This document shows, piece by piece, positions 17,037-26,504 of a stretch of DNA of 64,000 bases (the stretch's first letter is position 1; each line of letters begins with the position of its first letter). The stretch lies in contig NZ_BIFS01000001.1 in assembly GCF_003967555.1 (NCBI RefSeq), forward strand, positions 2,976,001 to 3,040,000. Reading direction: 5' to 3'. Both the position numbers and the translations under genes were made by a program. The notes below the pieces were generated by a model. It saw only the letters and a list, made by a program, of their open reading frames with translations. It ran no database searches and was not told where the DNA came from. Source of the stretch: Dictyobacter kobayashii (GTDB lineage: Bacteria; Chloroflexota; Ktedonobacteria; Ktedonobacterales; Ktedonobacteraceae).

Positions 17037-17170
17037 GATGCGTGTATGAAACTTGTGTGGTGCGCTGCTTTGATGTTGGTACGCGATCTGTCTTTTAGAT
17101 ATCTGCCATCGCACTCGATTTGAGTATAAAATGTTCCAGCTTAATCCGGGAGAGTTTTCTCTTGCTGCTA

Positions 17171-17662
17171 TTATTTGCCTCTGTATTGTTCAGGTATCTG
17201 CTCCTCTTTAAAACCCTCATTAAAAATACCCTGTTGAACGAGATAGTGGAGAAACAATAAATGGCTCTCAGCGTCCGTGCTGTCATGGTTGTTTTTCTGT
17301 GCAGATAGTGTCACCGTATCAACTGGCTTTTTCGTTGATAAAATAGGGGGTCTGTTCAAAAAAACATTGTTACTGATCGTGGTGGATTGAGTTTGGGATG
17401 GAGGGTCTGCTGTCTGATCATGTTCTGCGGGCCGGGTGTCCTGGTGTGTGGCATCCATGTCCTGTTCAAGCGCGATGGATGCGTTGCCTACCTGTGGCGT
17501 TGCTGACTCTATTTCATGAGCGTTTGCGTACCAGGTGGCTTCTGGTGCGGGACTCCAGCTTACCCTGCTTGTCGGTTGAACCTGGTTTGTCGTGGTTGCT
17601 CCTTTCCAGGGCCACCAGGCAAATAATTGGTTCAGCCAACGCTTGAGCGTTTGCGTAATCAT
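17171..17662 (-). CDS. Hypothetical Trp-rich N-terminus, disordered protein
   Basis: The product is 163 residues from the ATG at 17662 (GAGGG ribosome site 11 bases upstream); an ATG at 17680 is an alternative. It begins with an amphipathic Trp-rich helix (WLNQLFAWWPWKG) that may attach to membrane, followed by a long Ser/Thr/Gln/Pro-rich, probably disordered region and a short helical C-terminus (LLFLHYLVQQGIFNEGFKEE). No family is recognised. Confidence 0.5.
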   Translation of the reverse strand: MITQTLKRWLNQLFAWWPWKGATTTNQVQPTSRVSWSPAPEATWYANAHEIESATPQVGNASIALEQDMDATHQDTRPAEHDQTADPPSQTQSTTISNNVFLNRPPILSTKKPVDTVTLSAQKNNHDSTDAESHLLFLHYLVQQGIFNEGFKEEQIPEQYRGK

Positions 17663-17954
17663 CGTATTTCTTACCCTCATTATTATAGGGATGACAAATA
17701 CTGCGACGAAAGTTCTGGGGACGCGCTACATAAAATATTAGACGGTGTTAAAGAGGATATAGACACATAGTAGCATATCAATATGAACTCGTCAAACATA
17801 CTTGCAATTTTATATATGGCGTGTCATAATCAAGATTGGTGGCCTTGTGGAAGGCCTTTTGATGTGTCTCTGGCAAAAGTTCCATATGTATTAATATGGA
17901 GCATCTTATAATTTTAACCCTTTCTGAAATACTATAGAAAGACAGGTGTCGGTC

Positions 17955-18161
17955 ATGCAGGAAGACGTTCTTGGAACCCGACGAACTGCCGTCACGGAAA
18001 CCTATGTCACTTGCGCGAGATGCGGAAAGGCAACCCGTCTCCGTTATGCTCGTGTAATTCAAAGTGATGTTTTTTCAGAGAGCAATTCCGAGTATGAATA
18101 TATCTGCCCGGAGTGCCAGAAAGCTCTTGCCTCTGGAGAGAAGGATCTTCCTCTCGGGTAA
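17955..18161 (+). CDS. Small zinc-ribbon protein
   Basis: The product is 68 residues from the ATG at 17955. CARC (about residue 22) and CPEC (about residue 56) form a zinc ribbon around a beta-rich core (TRLRYARVIQSDVF). It is single-domain, like many small DUF zinc-finger proteins that bind RNA polymerase or ribosome partners, but no specific function can be assigned. A GTG at 17946 is an alternative start. A strong terminator follows at 18192. Confidence 0.6.
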   Translation: MQEDVLGTRRTAVTETYVTCARCGKATRLRYARVIQSDVFSESNSEYEYICPECQKALASGEKDLPLG

Positions 18162-18191
18162 AGCACAACATCTTTTTCTGTAGCGTCGTTT

Positions 18192-18261
18192 AGGCAAAAG
18201 GCAGCGGGCATTCTTTATTCATTCAGTGCATGGAATAAATGCCTGGGTCTTTTGCCTTTTT
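18192..18261 (+). terminator. Terminator with long stem
   Basis: AGGCAAAAG (18192-18200) pairs with CTTTTGCCT (18249-18257) followed by TTTTC; inner ATTTATTCC-like segments pair as well. Confidence 0.75.
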
Positions 18262-18398
18262 CTATAGAGATGCACGTCCCCTCCTTCCATTCGTTGTGCT
18301 TGTCGTGATAATGTATACAAGCAAGTTCTTCGTCATTTACAGAGGTAAGTAGAGGCCGTGTGCCATCCCATTTGATCTTTATGATAGGGGTAAAAGCT

Positions 18399-18875
18399 AT
18401 GCGTATGCGCTATCGGTATGTGACCTATCGTTCGCGCGAGGGGTCGCAAAAGCAACTGGAGCAGCATTATCGTCAGCTTCTGGATGAGGCACTTCGTCAG
18501 GGTCAGCAGTCTATTCTGCAGCAGTCTATCACCTGGCGTCCTCTGACTGATATTCTTGAGTCGGCTGAGCTGATCAGGGTAAAAATTGAGCTCGCTGGTA
18601 TGCGAGAAGAAGATATTGAAGTTACTCTGTACGAAGATGCATTGGTTGTCAGTGGTGAGCGTCTCGATATTCATGAGGCCCAGGAAGGTTTGAGCTATCA
18701 GGAGGCGCAAATTCGCTATGGCCCCTTCCGGGTAGAGGTGTTTATCCCTCGTCCCTTCGATCATGATGCTGTTATTGCTCGCTATGAGAATGGCATGCTC
18801 TCTGTAGATTTGCCGAAATTACCTGCGAAAAAGGTTGAGCAAGTGCATATTCAGGGTATCGTAAAACAAGAGTGA
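18399..18875 (+). CDS. Hsp20 / alpha-crystallin small heat-shock protein
   Basis: The product is 158 residues from the ATG at 18399 (AGGGG ribosome site). The alpha-crystallin domain occupies about residues 45-150: WRPLTDILESAELIRVKIEL, then AGMREEDIEVTLYEDALVVS, and the typical YGPFRVEVFIPRPFD and ARYENGMLSVDLPK end with a C-terminal IxI-like segment (VHIQGIV). It is an ATP-independent holdase that keeps unfolding proteins soluble in the cytoplasm. It lies 29 bases upstream of the lon frame, and the pair (holdase and protease) makes sense as a heat-stress operon. Confidence 0.9.
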   Translation: MRMRYRYVTYRSREGSQKQLEQHYRQLLDEALRQGQQSILQQSITWRPLTDILESAELIRVKIELAGMREEDIEVTLYEDALVVSGERLDIHEAQEGLSYQEAQIRYGPFRVEVFIPRPFDHDAVIARYENGMLSVDLPKLPAKKVEQVHIQGIVKQE

Positions 18876-18904
18876 GATTATTCGAAATACGTAGAGAAGA
18901 TTTT

Positions 18905-21800
18905 ATGGAAAAGATTAAAAATCAGCATGCGGTAGATCCGCAAGAGGATGTGATGCAACAGGCCAATACTGATGCTAAAGATGAGCTTCTGGAGAACCAG
19001 CCCGTCGCTGCGGATGCTTCCGATGATGCGTCTTCGAGCGATGGCGAGCCTGAGCAAGAGCAGCATTCCACTTCAGATGAGGAGCCAGAGTCATCATCTT
19101 CCTCTGATGATGAGAAAAAACCTGCTTCCGAGACTTCACATGATGAGGCTCCTGTTACTGAGTCTCCGGTGGCCACTGAGACGGCTGTTCCTTCTTCTAG
19201 TCCTGAAGAGGTTGCTCTTTTAGGCGAGGATGGTGAACCCCTTGTGCGCTCAGAAGATGAGGAGCGTCTGAATATTCCTGAGGTTTTGCCCATTTTGCCT
19301 AAAGGATACGGTGATCTATCCTTTTTCTGTGCAGCCTTTCGCGGTTGGACAAGAGCGCTATATCCGTTTGATCGATGATGTGATGCGTGGCAATCGCCTG
19401 GTCGTTCTGGTGGCTCAGAAGTCGCCCGATATTGATCATGCGGGCCCGGATGATATCTATCGTGTGGGTACGGTTTCGCGTGTTGGTCGGATGTTCCGTA
19501 TGCCCGATGGGACGGTGCAGATTGCCGTTCAGGGTCTGGAGCGCGTGACCATTGATGAGTTTACGCAGGAGAAGCCGTATTTACAGGCTAAGGTGACGGC
19601 GAAACCCGATATTCAGGAAGCAGATACCGAGACCGAGGCTATTAAGCGCAATGTGATTAGTTATTTCCAGCGACTGGTTGCGTTGGTGCAGAATGTGCCG
19701 GAAGGTGTCGCGGCGGCGACTTTAAATCTGGAGGAGCCGCGCCAGGTTGTGTATGTGATCGCGACTTTTGTTCAGATGGAGATGGAACTGCGGCAGAAGT
19801 TGCTTGAAATCGATTCTGTACATGAGAAGTTAAGTCAGTTGAGCAATTTCCTGGCCCATGAGTTGGAAATTCTTGAGCTGGGGAAGAAAATTCAGAATAG
19901 CGCCCAGGAAGAGATGGGCAAGGTGCAGCGGGAATACCTGTTGCGCGAACAGCTGAAGGCGATTCAGCGTGAATTGGGTGAGGAGAGTGAGGAGCAGGCG
20001 ACCGTTAATGAGTTGCGGCGTAAGATTGAAGAGGCGAAGATGCCCGAAGAGGCCTATAAAGAGGCTAATCGTGAGCTGTCACGCCTGGAGAAGCTGCCAA
20101 CGGTTTCGCCTGAATATAGTATCATTCGTACCTATGTTGAATTGCTGGTGTCGTTGCCCTGGAATAAAGGGACGGCTACCCAGATCGATGTTCCTCATGC
20201 CCGTGAGGTGTTGGATGAGGATCACTATGATCTGCAGAAGATTAAAGAGCGTATCCTGGAATACCTGGCGGTGCGCCGCTTGAAAGAGGATCGCCTGGCT
20301 GAGGAAATAGCACGCGAACGCGAGCTGGTTGAGGAAGAGGAAGGGGTGGAGGTTGAGAAGATTACACCGACCCAGCCTTTGAAGGATCAAGAGGCGGCTC
20401 GCCCTCTACATCGTGAGCCCATTCTGTGCTTTGTTGGCCCTCCTGGAGTTGGTAAGACTTCGCTTGGCCAGTCGATTGCTCGTGCGCTGGGCCGTAAGTT
20501 CGCTCGTATGTCTCTGGGTGGTATTCGCGATGAGGCTGAGATTCGTGGCCATCGCCGTACCTATATTGGTGCTATGCCGGGTCGCATTATTCAGACCCTG
20601 CGCCGTGTTGATGCCAATGATCCAGTGATTATGCTGGATGAGGTAGATAAAGTCGGGGCGGATTGGCGTGGTGATCCTTCTTCGGCATTGCTTGAGGTAT
20701 TGGACCCCGAGCAGAATTACAATTTCCGTGATAACTACCTTGACCTGCCCTTTGATCTCTCAAAGGTAATGTTTATCGCGACCGCCAATGCGCTGGAACC
20801 CATTCCCGCACCTTTGCGCGATCGTATGGAAATTCTTGAGCTTTCAGGCTATACCGAAGAGCAAAAGTTACATATCGCTCGTAACTACCTGCTGCCCAAG
20901 CAGTTAGAGTCTAATGGTCTCAAGCCTGATGAATTGACGCTTGACGATGATGCTTTGCGCCGCCTGACTCGGGATTATACGCGCGAGGCTGGTGTGCGTA
21001 GCCTGGAACGCCAGGTGGGTTCTCTGAGCCGTAAGGTGGCGCGCCAGGTCTCTGAAGGCCTGAAGACCCCCGTGCATATCACGGCTGACAAGGTAACTGA
21101 ATACCTGGGTCGCCAGCGTTTCTTTGATGAGGCGGCTGAGCGTATCGATCGGCCTGGTATCGCGACAGGTATGGCCTGGACCGCCGTGGGTGGCGAAATC
21201 ATGTTTATTGAGGCCGCAACCATGCCGGGTAAAGAGGAGCGCTTGATCCTGACGGGCCAGTTGGGTGATGTAATGAAAGAGTCTGCCATTGCTGCTCTCA
21301 GCTATGTACGTTCTAATGCTGCATCCCTGGGGCTGCCCAAGAATGTGTTTGAGGGGCAGAATGTACATATTCATGTCCCTGCTGGAGCTATCCCCAAGGA
21401 TGGACCATCAGCTGGTGTGACGATGGTGACGGTGCTGGTCTCACTGGCCAGTGGCCGTAAGGTGCGCTCTGACCTGGCTATGACCGGTGAGATTACCCTG
21501 CGTGGCAAAGTCATGCCGATTGGTGGGGTCAAGGAGAAGGTGCTGGCCGCCTACCGCTCTGGTATCCGCTCAGTTATTCTCCCTTCCAAGAACGAGGCTG
21601 AGTTTATGGAGGACATTCCAAACGAGTTGCGCGAGCAAATGCATTTCACCTTTGCCAGCGATATTCGCCAGGTCCTCGATACCGCCCTCGTGCCTGAAGA
21701 TGAGCATGATGAGAAGGCCGCAGCCAATGGCGATGGCCGCCATCGTAAACGTAAAGGCGAAAAGGGCGAGAAGAGTGAAAAGGCTATCGCCAAAGCTTAA
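18905..21800 (+). CDS. lon: Lon ATP-dependent protease, frame interrupted once near residue 132
   Basis: The frame from the ATG at 18905 encodes an acidic, Ser-rich extension (about 115 residues) and then the start of the Lon substrate-binding domain (IPEVLPILP), but shifts out at about 19300 and stops at 19378. The next frame continues exactly where it should ([20 protein letters not shown]) to 21800. The remainder is complete: coiled-coil region, AAA+ Walker A GPPGVGKT, Walker [10 protein letters not shown], and protease domain with catalytic Ser in [10 protein letters not shown] and Lys in [11 protein letters not shown] loss of two bases (CT) in CCTCTA would explain it; a +1 shift at CCT-A-AAG would also join the frames. 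The acidic extension is unusual for Lon. Confidence 0.9.
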
Positions 21801-21827
21801 TACGCTGCTCTAGCCTGCTAAAAAATA

Positions 21828-21877
21828 AACCTCCTGAAGTTTAAACCAGCAAAGTGGTTCAATTCAGGAGGTTTTTT
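21828..21877 (+). terminator. Rho-independent terminator of lon
   Basis: AACCTCCTGAA pairs with TTCAGGAGGTT and runs into TTTTTTG, 28 bases after the lon stop. Confidence 0.9.
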
Positions 21878-21898
21878 GTTGCTATCTACCATTGGTAC

Positions 21899-21914
21899 TG
21901 TGAAATAGTTCACA
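21899..21914. promoter_or_regulatory. Perfect CRP/FNR-like dyad
   Basis: TGTGA-AATAGT-TCACA matches the classical CRP consensus half-sites with the standard 6-base spacer, 88 bases upstream of the ECF sigma start. Whether the host regulator recognises this consensus is unknown. Confidence 0.55.
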
Positions 21915-22001
21915 TTTTTCTATATTTAGAAAAACTCGGCAACGTTTTGTACATAATAACAACTTATCTATGCAATCGCGAAATATATATATGAGGGCAC
22001 A

Positions 22002-22553
22002 ATGCAGCAATACTACGATGAGAATATTTTCTCCCAATCTGTGGTAATTCAAACTTTATATGAAAATTATGCCACTGCCCTGTTTGCCTATTTACGTTTT
22101 TACTGCCCTTCCCGTGAGGATGCTGAAGATCTTTTGCTGGAGACCTTTCTGCAAGCGCTTGAAAGTACTAGCTTTATTTCTTTGAGCCCTGAAAAGCAGC
22201 GTTCCTGGCTCTATAGCGTTGCCCACCATAAAGTGGTCGATCGCTTCCGTCAGAAGGCACGGCGTGAGCATATTGGCCTTGACCTGGTTGCTGAGGCTAT
22301 TTTTGCCAATGATGAGCATACACCTGAATATTTAGCTCTGAAACGTGAGGAATATCAGCAGGTATTGCGTGCGGTCCAGCATCTCGGCGTAGACCAGCAG
22401 GAGATTTTGCGACTTCGCTTCGCTAATGGATTGCGTTGTACGGAGATCGCTACACTACTGGGGAAAAAGGAGGGAACCATTCGGTCGCTTTTATCGCGAA
22501 CCATTAATCTATTGCGCACTACCTACCGTCATCTTGAGGAGGGTACTAAATAA
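22002..22553 (+). CDS. ECF-type RNA polymerase sigma factor
   Basis: The product is 183 residues. Sigma region 2 (about 18-90) reads LYENYATALFAYLRFYCPSR, EDAEDLLLETFLQAL and SWLYSVAHHKVVDRFR; region 4 (about 120-170) reads LGVDQQEILRLRFANGLRCT then EIATLLGKKEGTIRSLLSR. There is no extra N- or C-terminal domain. It directs RNA polymerase to a small regulon, usually its own promoter included. The stop TAA shares its last A with the ATG of the next gene, so the two are translationally coupled, as is normal for ECF sigma and anti-sigma pairs. Confidence 0.9.
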   Translation: MQQYYDENIFSQSVVIQTLYENYATALFAYLRFYCPSREDAEDLLLETFLQALESTSFISLSPEKQRSWLYSVAHHKVVDRFRQKARREHIGLDLVAEAIFANDEHTPEYLALKREEYQQVLRAVQHLGVDQQEILRLRFANGLRCTEIATLLGKKEGTIRSLLSRTINLLRTTYRHLEEGTK

Positions 22554-24352
22554 TGACAGATCATTATGAAGAGTTTCGACCAGAAGAGATCGAAGAGCGT
22601 TTGGAGCAACTCTTGCAGCTTGATGATGTGGCTTTCCCTTCCTCAAATCTGGAACATGATGTGCGCCTGGCTAAATATCTCGAGTTGGTTTTTCATGAGA
22701 GTGGAAATGCAGATAAAGCTTCGATCGAGAGTGTAAAACACAAACTTTTTCAACAACTACCAAAGTATAATTCTCAACCTGAATATGGCAAAATTACATC
22801 TTTACCTACCAATAATGCTCGCTATATAAAAAGGGATCAAAGCACAATGCAAAAAAATTCATATTCTCGGGGTCGGCGCCTGGTAGAGGTGCTGGTAGCC
22901 GTCTGCCTGCTGGGAATTGTTGGCGCTGGCCTGTTGCTTTTCCTGAATATCTACCAGGGAATGCATCCCGTGGCCAGTCCGCTTCCTACTCCTACGACTG
23001 TTCCTGCTACTCCGAAGGCAACCAGCCCAGCGGTACATGCCACTCCCACATCCACCCAGCAGGCACGGACCTGTACTGATAGCACGGCCACGCAGCAGGC
23101 TTCAGCTGGCACGTATATTAGAAAGTACGATCATATTTTTAAATTAGATAGTCATAGTGGGCAGATTGACTGGACATTTATCTTACCAGATGTTGTAAAA
23201 AATAACTTTAATATTGATCCCCTGGTGGTTGGCAACATAGTCTATGTCAGTTCCTATTCAGGTAGTGTTTTTGCTCTGGATGCCGATAAGGGCATGGTCT
23301 TATGGAGCCAGCAGTATCCTGTTTATGAGTACGCCCCTCCCCAATCTGGGCCTGGCGGTGGCAGTTTTGGTGACTATAGCACGGTGCGATCGCTGCAGGT
23401 TGAGTGTGGCCTTTTAGCCTTTATTGGATCTGATGAAAATGTCCATGTGCTTGATGGTATTTCAGGAGCAGAGGTCTGGCATACTGATAATGCAAGAGCA
23501 ACGGCCGGCCCTGTACAAGCATTGGTAGGTGAGCAAGGGACCCTTTATTATTCATCATCTATCGATGCAAAGGTGCATGCCTACAATATTCTGAATGGCC
23601 ATGAATTATGGAGTCATCCATTGGTCGCCAATAATGTATTTACGCATATTGACACGACGATGCTTTACAATACAACGCAAGTCTTGAGCACAAGTGATGG
23701 ACACCTGCTATTTGATAGTACACAAATTCAGCAAAGGATGTACATTCAAAGAGTTGATCAGTCGATTGCTTACTTTATGACAAATGGAATTACCCCATTT
23801 GTTGCTGGCGCTTATGATATCAACGCTCAGCGTCTGCTATGGCAAAATAATCGTGATCTTGGTAATACCATGTTGGAGAGTCATGGACGTGTCTATATAA
23901 TAAATTCGAACAATGCTTTCTTCGTCCTGGATGCTAAAACCGGTCAGGTGTTGTGGGAGAATAATTTGTCCTGGCTGTTCTCTTCTGATTTGCCCTGGCA
24001 AGCGCGAGATATAGGAAATGTTATCTATGTAAGAGATGTATACAATATTTACGGTCTATCTTTAGATGGCCGGATATTGTGGAGCTATAGCTATCCCTTG
24101 ATGGGTCACTATTCTCCTGGTGTATTCTCTTACAACATTAGCTATGGGGATCAATGGTTCTATAGATTTGCCGATGATGCAGCGGGATTTCACCTTACTG
24201 CTATCAATCCTCAAGTGGGACAGGTTGCCTGGAAGCAAGATTTACCTGATTCTACATATCATGGTCCTGCTTACTCTGACCGGGGTTATGGCGGGCCAAG
24301 CCCTCAAGCTCCTTTTGGTCCCGATAGTTTCGGCATCATAACCATTGATTAA
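22553..24352 (+). CDS. Membrane-anchored PQQ-type beta-propeller protein, candidate anti-sigma/sensor
   Basis: The product is 599 residues. The N-terminal 105 residues are cytoplasmic, charged and helical; a transmembrane helix lies at about 108-133, then a Pro/Thr-rich linker, then a C-terminal extracytoplasmic domain of about 400 residues built from repeated blades with PQQ/BamB-like signatures (VYVSSYSGSVFALDADKG; LWSQQY; VHVLDGISGAEVWHTDN; VFVLDAKTGQVLWENN). Start and sigma stop overlap by one base. By position and topology it should hold the sigma factor at the membrane and respond to something outside. A canonical zinc anti-sigma motif (HxxxCxxC) is absent, so the mechanism would differ. 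Confidence 0.75.
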   Translation: MTDHYEEFRPEEIEERLEQLLQLDDVAFPSSNLEHDVRLAKYLELVFHESGNADKASIESVKHKLFQQLPKYNSQPEYGKITSLPTNNARYIKRDQSTMQKNSYSRGRRLVEVLVAVCLLGIVGAGLLLFLNIYQGMHPVASPLPTPTTVPATPKATSPAVHATPTSTQQARTCTDSTATQQASAGTYIRKYDHIFKLDSHSGQIDWTFILPDVVKNNFNIDPLVVGNIVYVSSYSGSVFALDADKGMVLWSQQYPVYEYAPPQSGPGGGSFGDYSTVRSLQVECGLLAFIGSDENVHVLDGISGAEVWHTDNARATAGPVQALVGEQGTLYYSSSIDAKVHAYNILNGHELWSHPLVANNVFTHIDTTMLYNTTQVLSTSDGHLLFDSTQIQQRMYIQRVDQSIAYFMTNGITPFVAGAYDINAQRLLWQNNRDLGNTMLESHGRVYIINSNNAFFVLDAKTGQVLWENNLSWLFSSDLPWQARDIGNVIYVRDVYNIYGLSLDGRILWSYSYPLMGHYSPGVFSYNISYGDQWFYRFADDAAGFHLTAINPQVGQVAWKQDLPDSTYHGPAYSDRGYGGPSPQAPFGPDSFGIITID

Positions 24353-24385
24353 CAATTCAAGCGGCATGTATGCTGTGTGATATAA

Positions 24386-24418
24386 GTGAGAGTGGCAAAA
24401 AACACTCTCACTTTTTTT
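24386..24418 (+). terminator. Rho-independent terminator
   Basis: GTGAGAGTG-loop-CACTCTCAC followed by TTTTTTT, shared by the converging beta-propeller and radC genes. Confidence 0.9.
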
Positions 24419-24428
24419 ACTCTTTTTG

Positions 24429-25316
24429 CTACCAGTTCAAGGTTTCCTTCAGGCTGATATAGCGTGGGTTGCCGATGATGATGTGGTCTAGCAGTTCGAT
24501 ATCCAGTAATTTACCTGCTGCTGCGAGCTGCTGGGTAACGTCGATGTCCTCAGGTGACGGTGTGGGGTCGCCACTGGGATGGTTGTGGCTGACGATGATG
24601 CGGGGACAGTTGCGGGTTATGGCGGGGCGCATGATCTCTGCGATACGTAGCACCGAGCTGTTAACGGTGCCTTTGTAGCGTTTGACGCATTCGATGACCT
24701 GGTTTTTTGTGTCCAGTAAGAGGATGTGCATCTCCTCATGATCCAGATACATGAGCTCCAGGCGTACCAGGCGCGCTGCATCATCGGCTGATTTGATCTG
24801 GTAGCGTTTCTCCGCTGGCAGCATGCTTAGACGTTTCCCAATCTCTAACGCTGCTTTCAACTGGGCTGATTTTGCGGGACCAAGGCCATGCTCTGCACTG
24901 AGCTCATGAAAATCAGCGCTTACCAGCCCTGCTAAACCACCATACTTGGTAATCAATTTGGTGGCGACTTCAATAACGTTCTCGCGTTGTGTGCCGGTGC
25001 GCAGGATGATGGCCAGCAGTTCGGCGGTGGTGAGCGTCTCGGCCCCATTCTTTTGCAGGCGCTCGCGTGGTCGTTCGTTGGTTGGCATATCATGAACGGT
25101 GGCATGATAGGCTGGTTTGATGAGGGATAGTGGCATTGGAATCTCTGGATCAATATTAGGTGTGGGTATATCGGTGAGTATCGCTTCCATAGCATTATTT
25201 AATGGCGTGATATCGATGATGGTATCTATTTTTTTGCTCCTTGTGCTGCTCAGATCCATTTGCATAGCGGTTGTTATCTGACAATACAATGTCCCTGAAC
25301 CACTGTAAATAGGCAA
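24429..25316 (-). CDS. radC: RadC family JAMM/MPN protein with N-terminal extension
   Basis: The core RadC sequence starts near MPTNERPRERLQKNG and runs about 225 residues: helix-hairpin-helix region (LAIILRTGTQRENVIEVA; LSAEHGLGPAKSAQLKAA) and the MPN+ metal site SHNHPSGDPTPSPEDID with ELLDHIIIG after it. The metal-binding His, His and Asp are present, so a zinc-dependent activity is possible; the historical DNA-repair role of RadC is doubtful. An N-terminal extension of up to about 70 residues precedes the core in the same frame, and the true start (25316, 25262 or a later ATG) is not certain. Confidence 0.85.
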   Translation of the reverse strand: MPIYSGSGTLYCQITTAMQMDLSSTRSKKIDTIIDITPLNNAMEAILTDIPTPNIDPEIPMPLSLIKPAYHATVHDMPTNERPRERLQKNGAETLTTAELLAIILRTGTQRENVIEVATKLITKYGGLAGLVSADFHELSAEHGLGPAKSAQLKAALEIGKRLSMLPAEKRYQIKSADDAARLVRLELMYLDHEEMHILLLDTKNQVIECVKRYKGTVNSSVLRIAEIMRPAITRNCPRIIVSHNHPSGDPTPSPEDIDVTQQLAAAGKLLDIELLDHIIIGNPRYISLKETLNW

Positions 25317-25435
25317 AATAAGAAGCAGGCTGTTTTAGCGCTTTTCTGTGATTTTGAGGCTAGATTTGCGTTTATATATATGGATGAAGCTGTTTCTACC
25401 TATATTATTGGCATTATTAGTATCTGAGGTTTTTG

Positions 25436-26350
25436 ATGTCGGATCGTTTTAACGCTGGTCTGCCTCCAGACAGTGGACGTCTGGTAAAGCGATATTCGTA
25501 TATCTATCTGGTTCTTGCGCGCCTGGGTTTGTTGTTGATTGTGCTGCTAGCCGTGACCTGGCCTATCCCCATACTATTTTATGATTTTACTACCATGGGA
25601 GCTGACCCAACAACCTGGCAGATCTTGATCTTTATCACCGTGTTCTTTAGCCTGATCTTTCTAGCTGTTATCGGGTGGGCGTTATTTCGCCTCTTCTACT
25701 GGTTGCGTTTTGAGCGTAAGCGCCAGCGGGCGGCCCGTGGCGACAATTCATTGCTGGCTCCCGATCAGGCATGGCCGGCTTTTCAAGGTCCTCCTTTGCC
25801 ATGGACCATTACCTATCGACCCTCTCTCACTACTTTTTTAGTGCGCTATTTGGTAATACTTATTGTTTTAATTATAGTTGCTTTCTCCGTTCTTTCCACA
25901 ACTTTAAATACAGCTAGCACGATGTCGACGACATCAACCTTTATTTTGAATCTTGTTCTACTATTAGTATTTGGCTTGCTGATCGTTGGCTTAGGCATCT
26001 TTTACTTCTGGCGTTATTATGGTCGGGATTGTATTACGCTTACGGTGGCGGATGATGGTGTGACGATGCAGCGTCTACTGGTTGGTAAGCGCTTCCTGGC
26101 CTGGCGAGATATACGGCTCTTTGCTATCGATCGCCGGGTCAATCCTTTGAGCCGCCCCGATCTATATCAGTTTGAACTGGCGGGCCGGCATACTATTGTG
26201 AATTGGAATTGGGCTGGCTATCGCGCTGTGATGGTTGGCGGCTTTGGGCATCCTGATAAAGCGCAGATCTTTGATCAGCAGATGTGGCAGTTGTTTGCTC
26301 TGGTGCGCGCTAGAACTGGCCTGGCGTTGTACGATTTGAGTCGGCGTTAA
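25436..26350 (+). CDS. Polytopic membrane protein, paralogue of 29785-30687
   Basis: The product is 304 residues from the ATG at 25436 (GAGGT ribosome site). Four hydrophobic helices (about 25-50, 60-85, 135-157 and 165-190) are followed by a cytoplasmic C-terminal domain with DDGVTMQRLLVGKRFLAWRD and QQMWQLFALVRARTGL. The same organisation and C-terminal words (WNEVRLFAID / WRDIRLFAID; YEQQMQALLSI / FDQQMWQLFAL; GQPLYDLR / GLALYDLS) occur in the product at 29785. The C-terminal domain looks PH-like. The function is unknown. Confidence 0.65.
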   Translation: MSDRFNAGLPPDSGRLVKRYSYIYLVLARLGLLLIVLLAVTWPIPILFYDFTTMGADPTTWQILIFITVFFSLIFLAVIGWALFRLFYWLRFERKRQRAARGDNSLLAPDQAWPAFQGPPLPWTITYRPSLTTFLVRYLVILIVLIIVAFSVLSTTLNTASTMSTTSTFILNLVLLLVFGLLIVGLGIFYFWRYYGRDCITLTVADDGVTMQRLLVGKRFLAWRDIRLFAIDRRVNPLSRPDLYQFELAGRHTIVNWNWAGYRAVMVGGFGHPDKAQIFDQQMWQLFALVRARTGLALYDLSRR

Positions 26351-26504
26351 TATGTAGCCTTCCTCTTGCACAGATATATTTCATATCCATATATCTAAGC
26401 TTGCCTTTTTGTTGAGAATCGGGTACGCTTGCAGGCAAGCAATGGGTATATATGCATTGGAATAAAACGGCAGGGATCGCGCAGAAAGGATCGACATAAG
26501 CATT

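Noticed and set aside
19311..19313. GTG at 19311 as the real lon start
   Set aside because: It would remove the first strand of the Lon N-domain, which is present just upstream in another frame.
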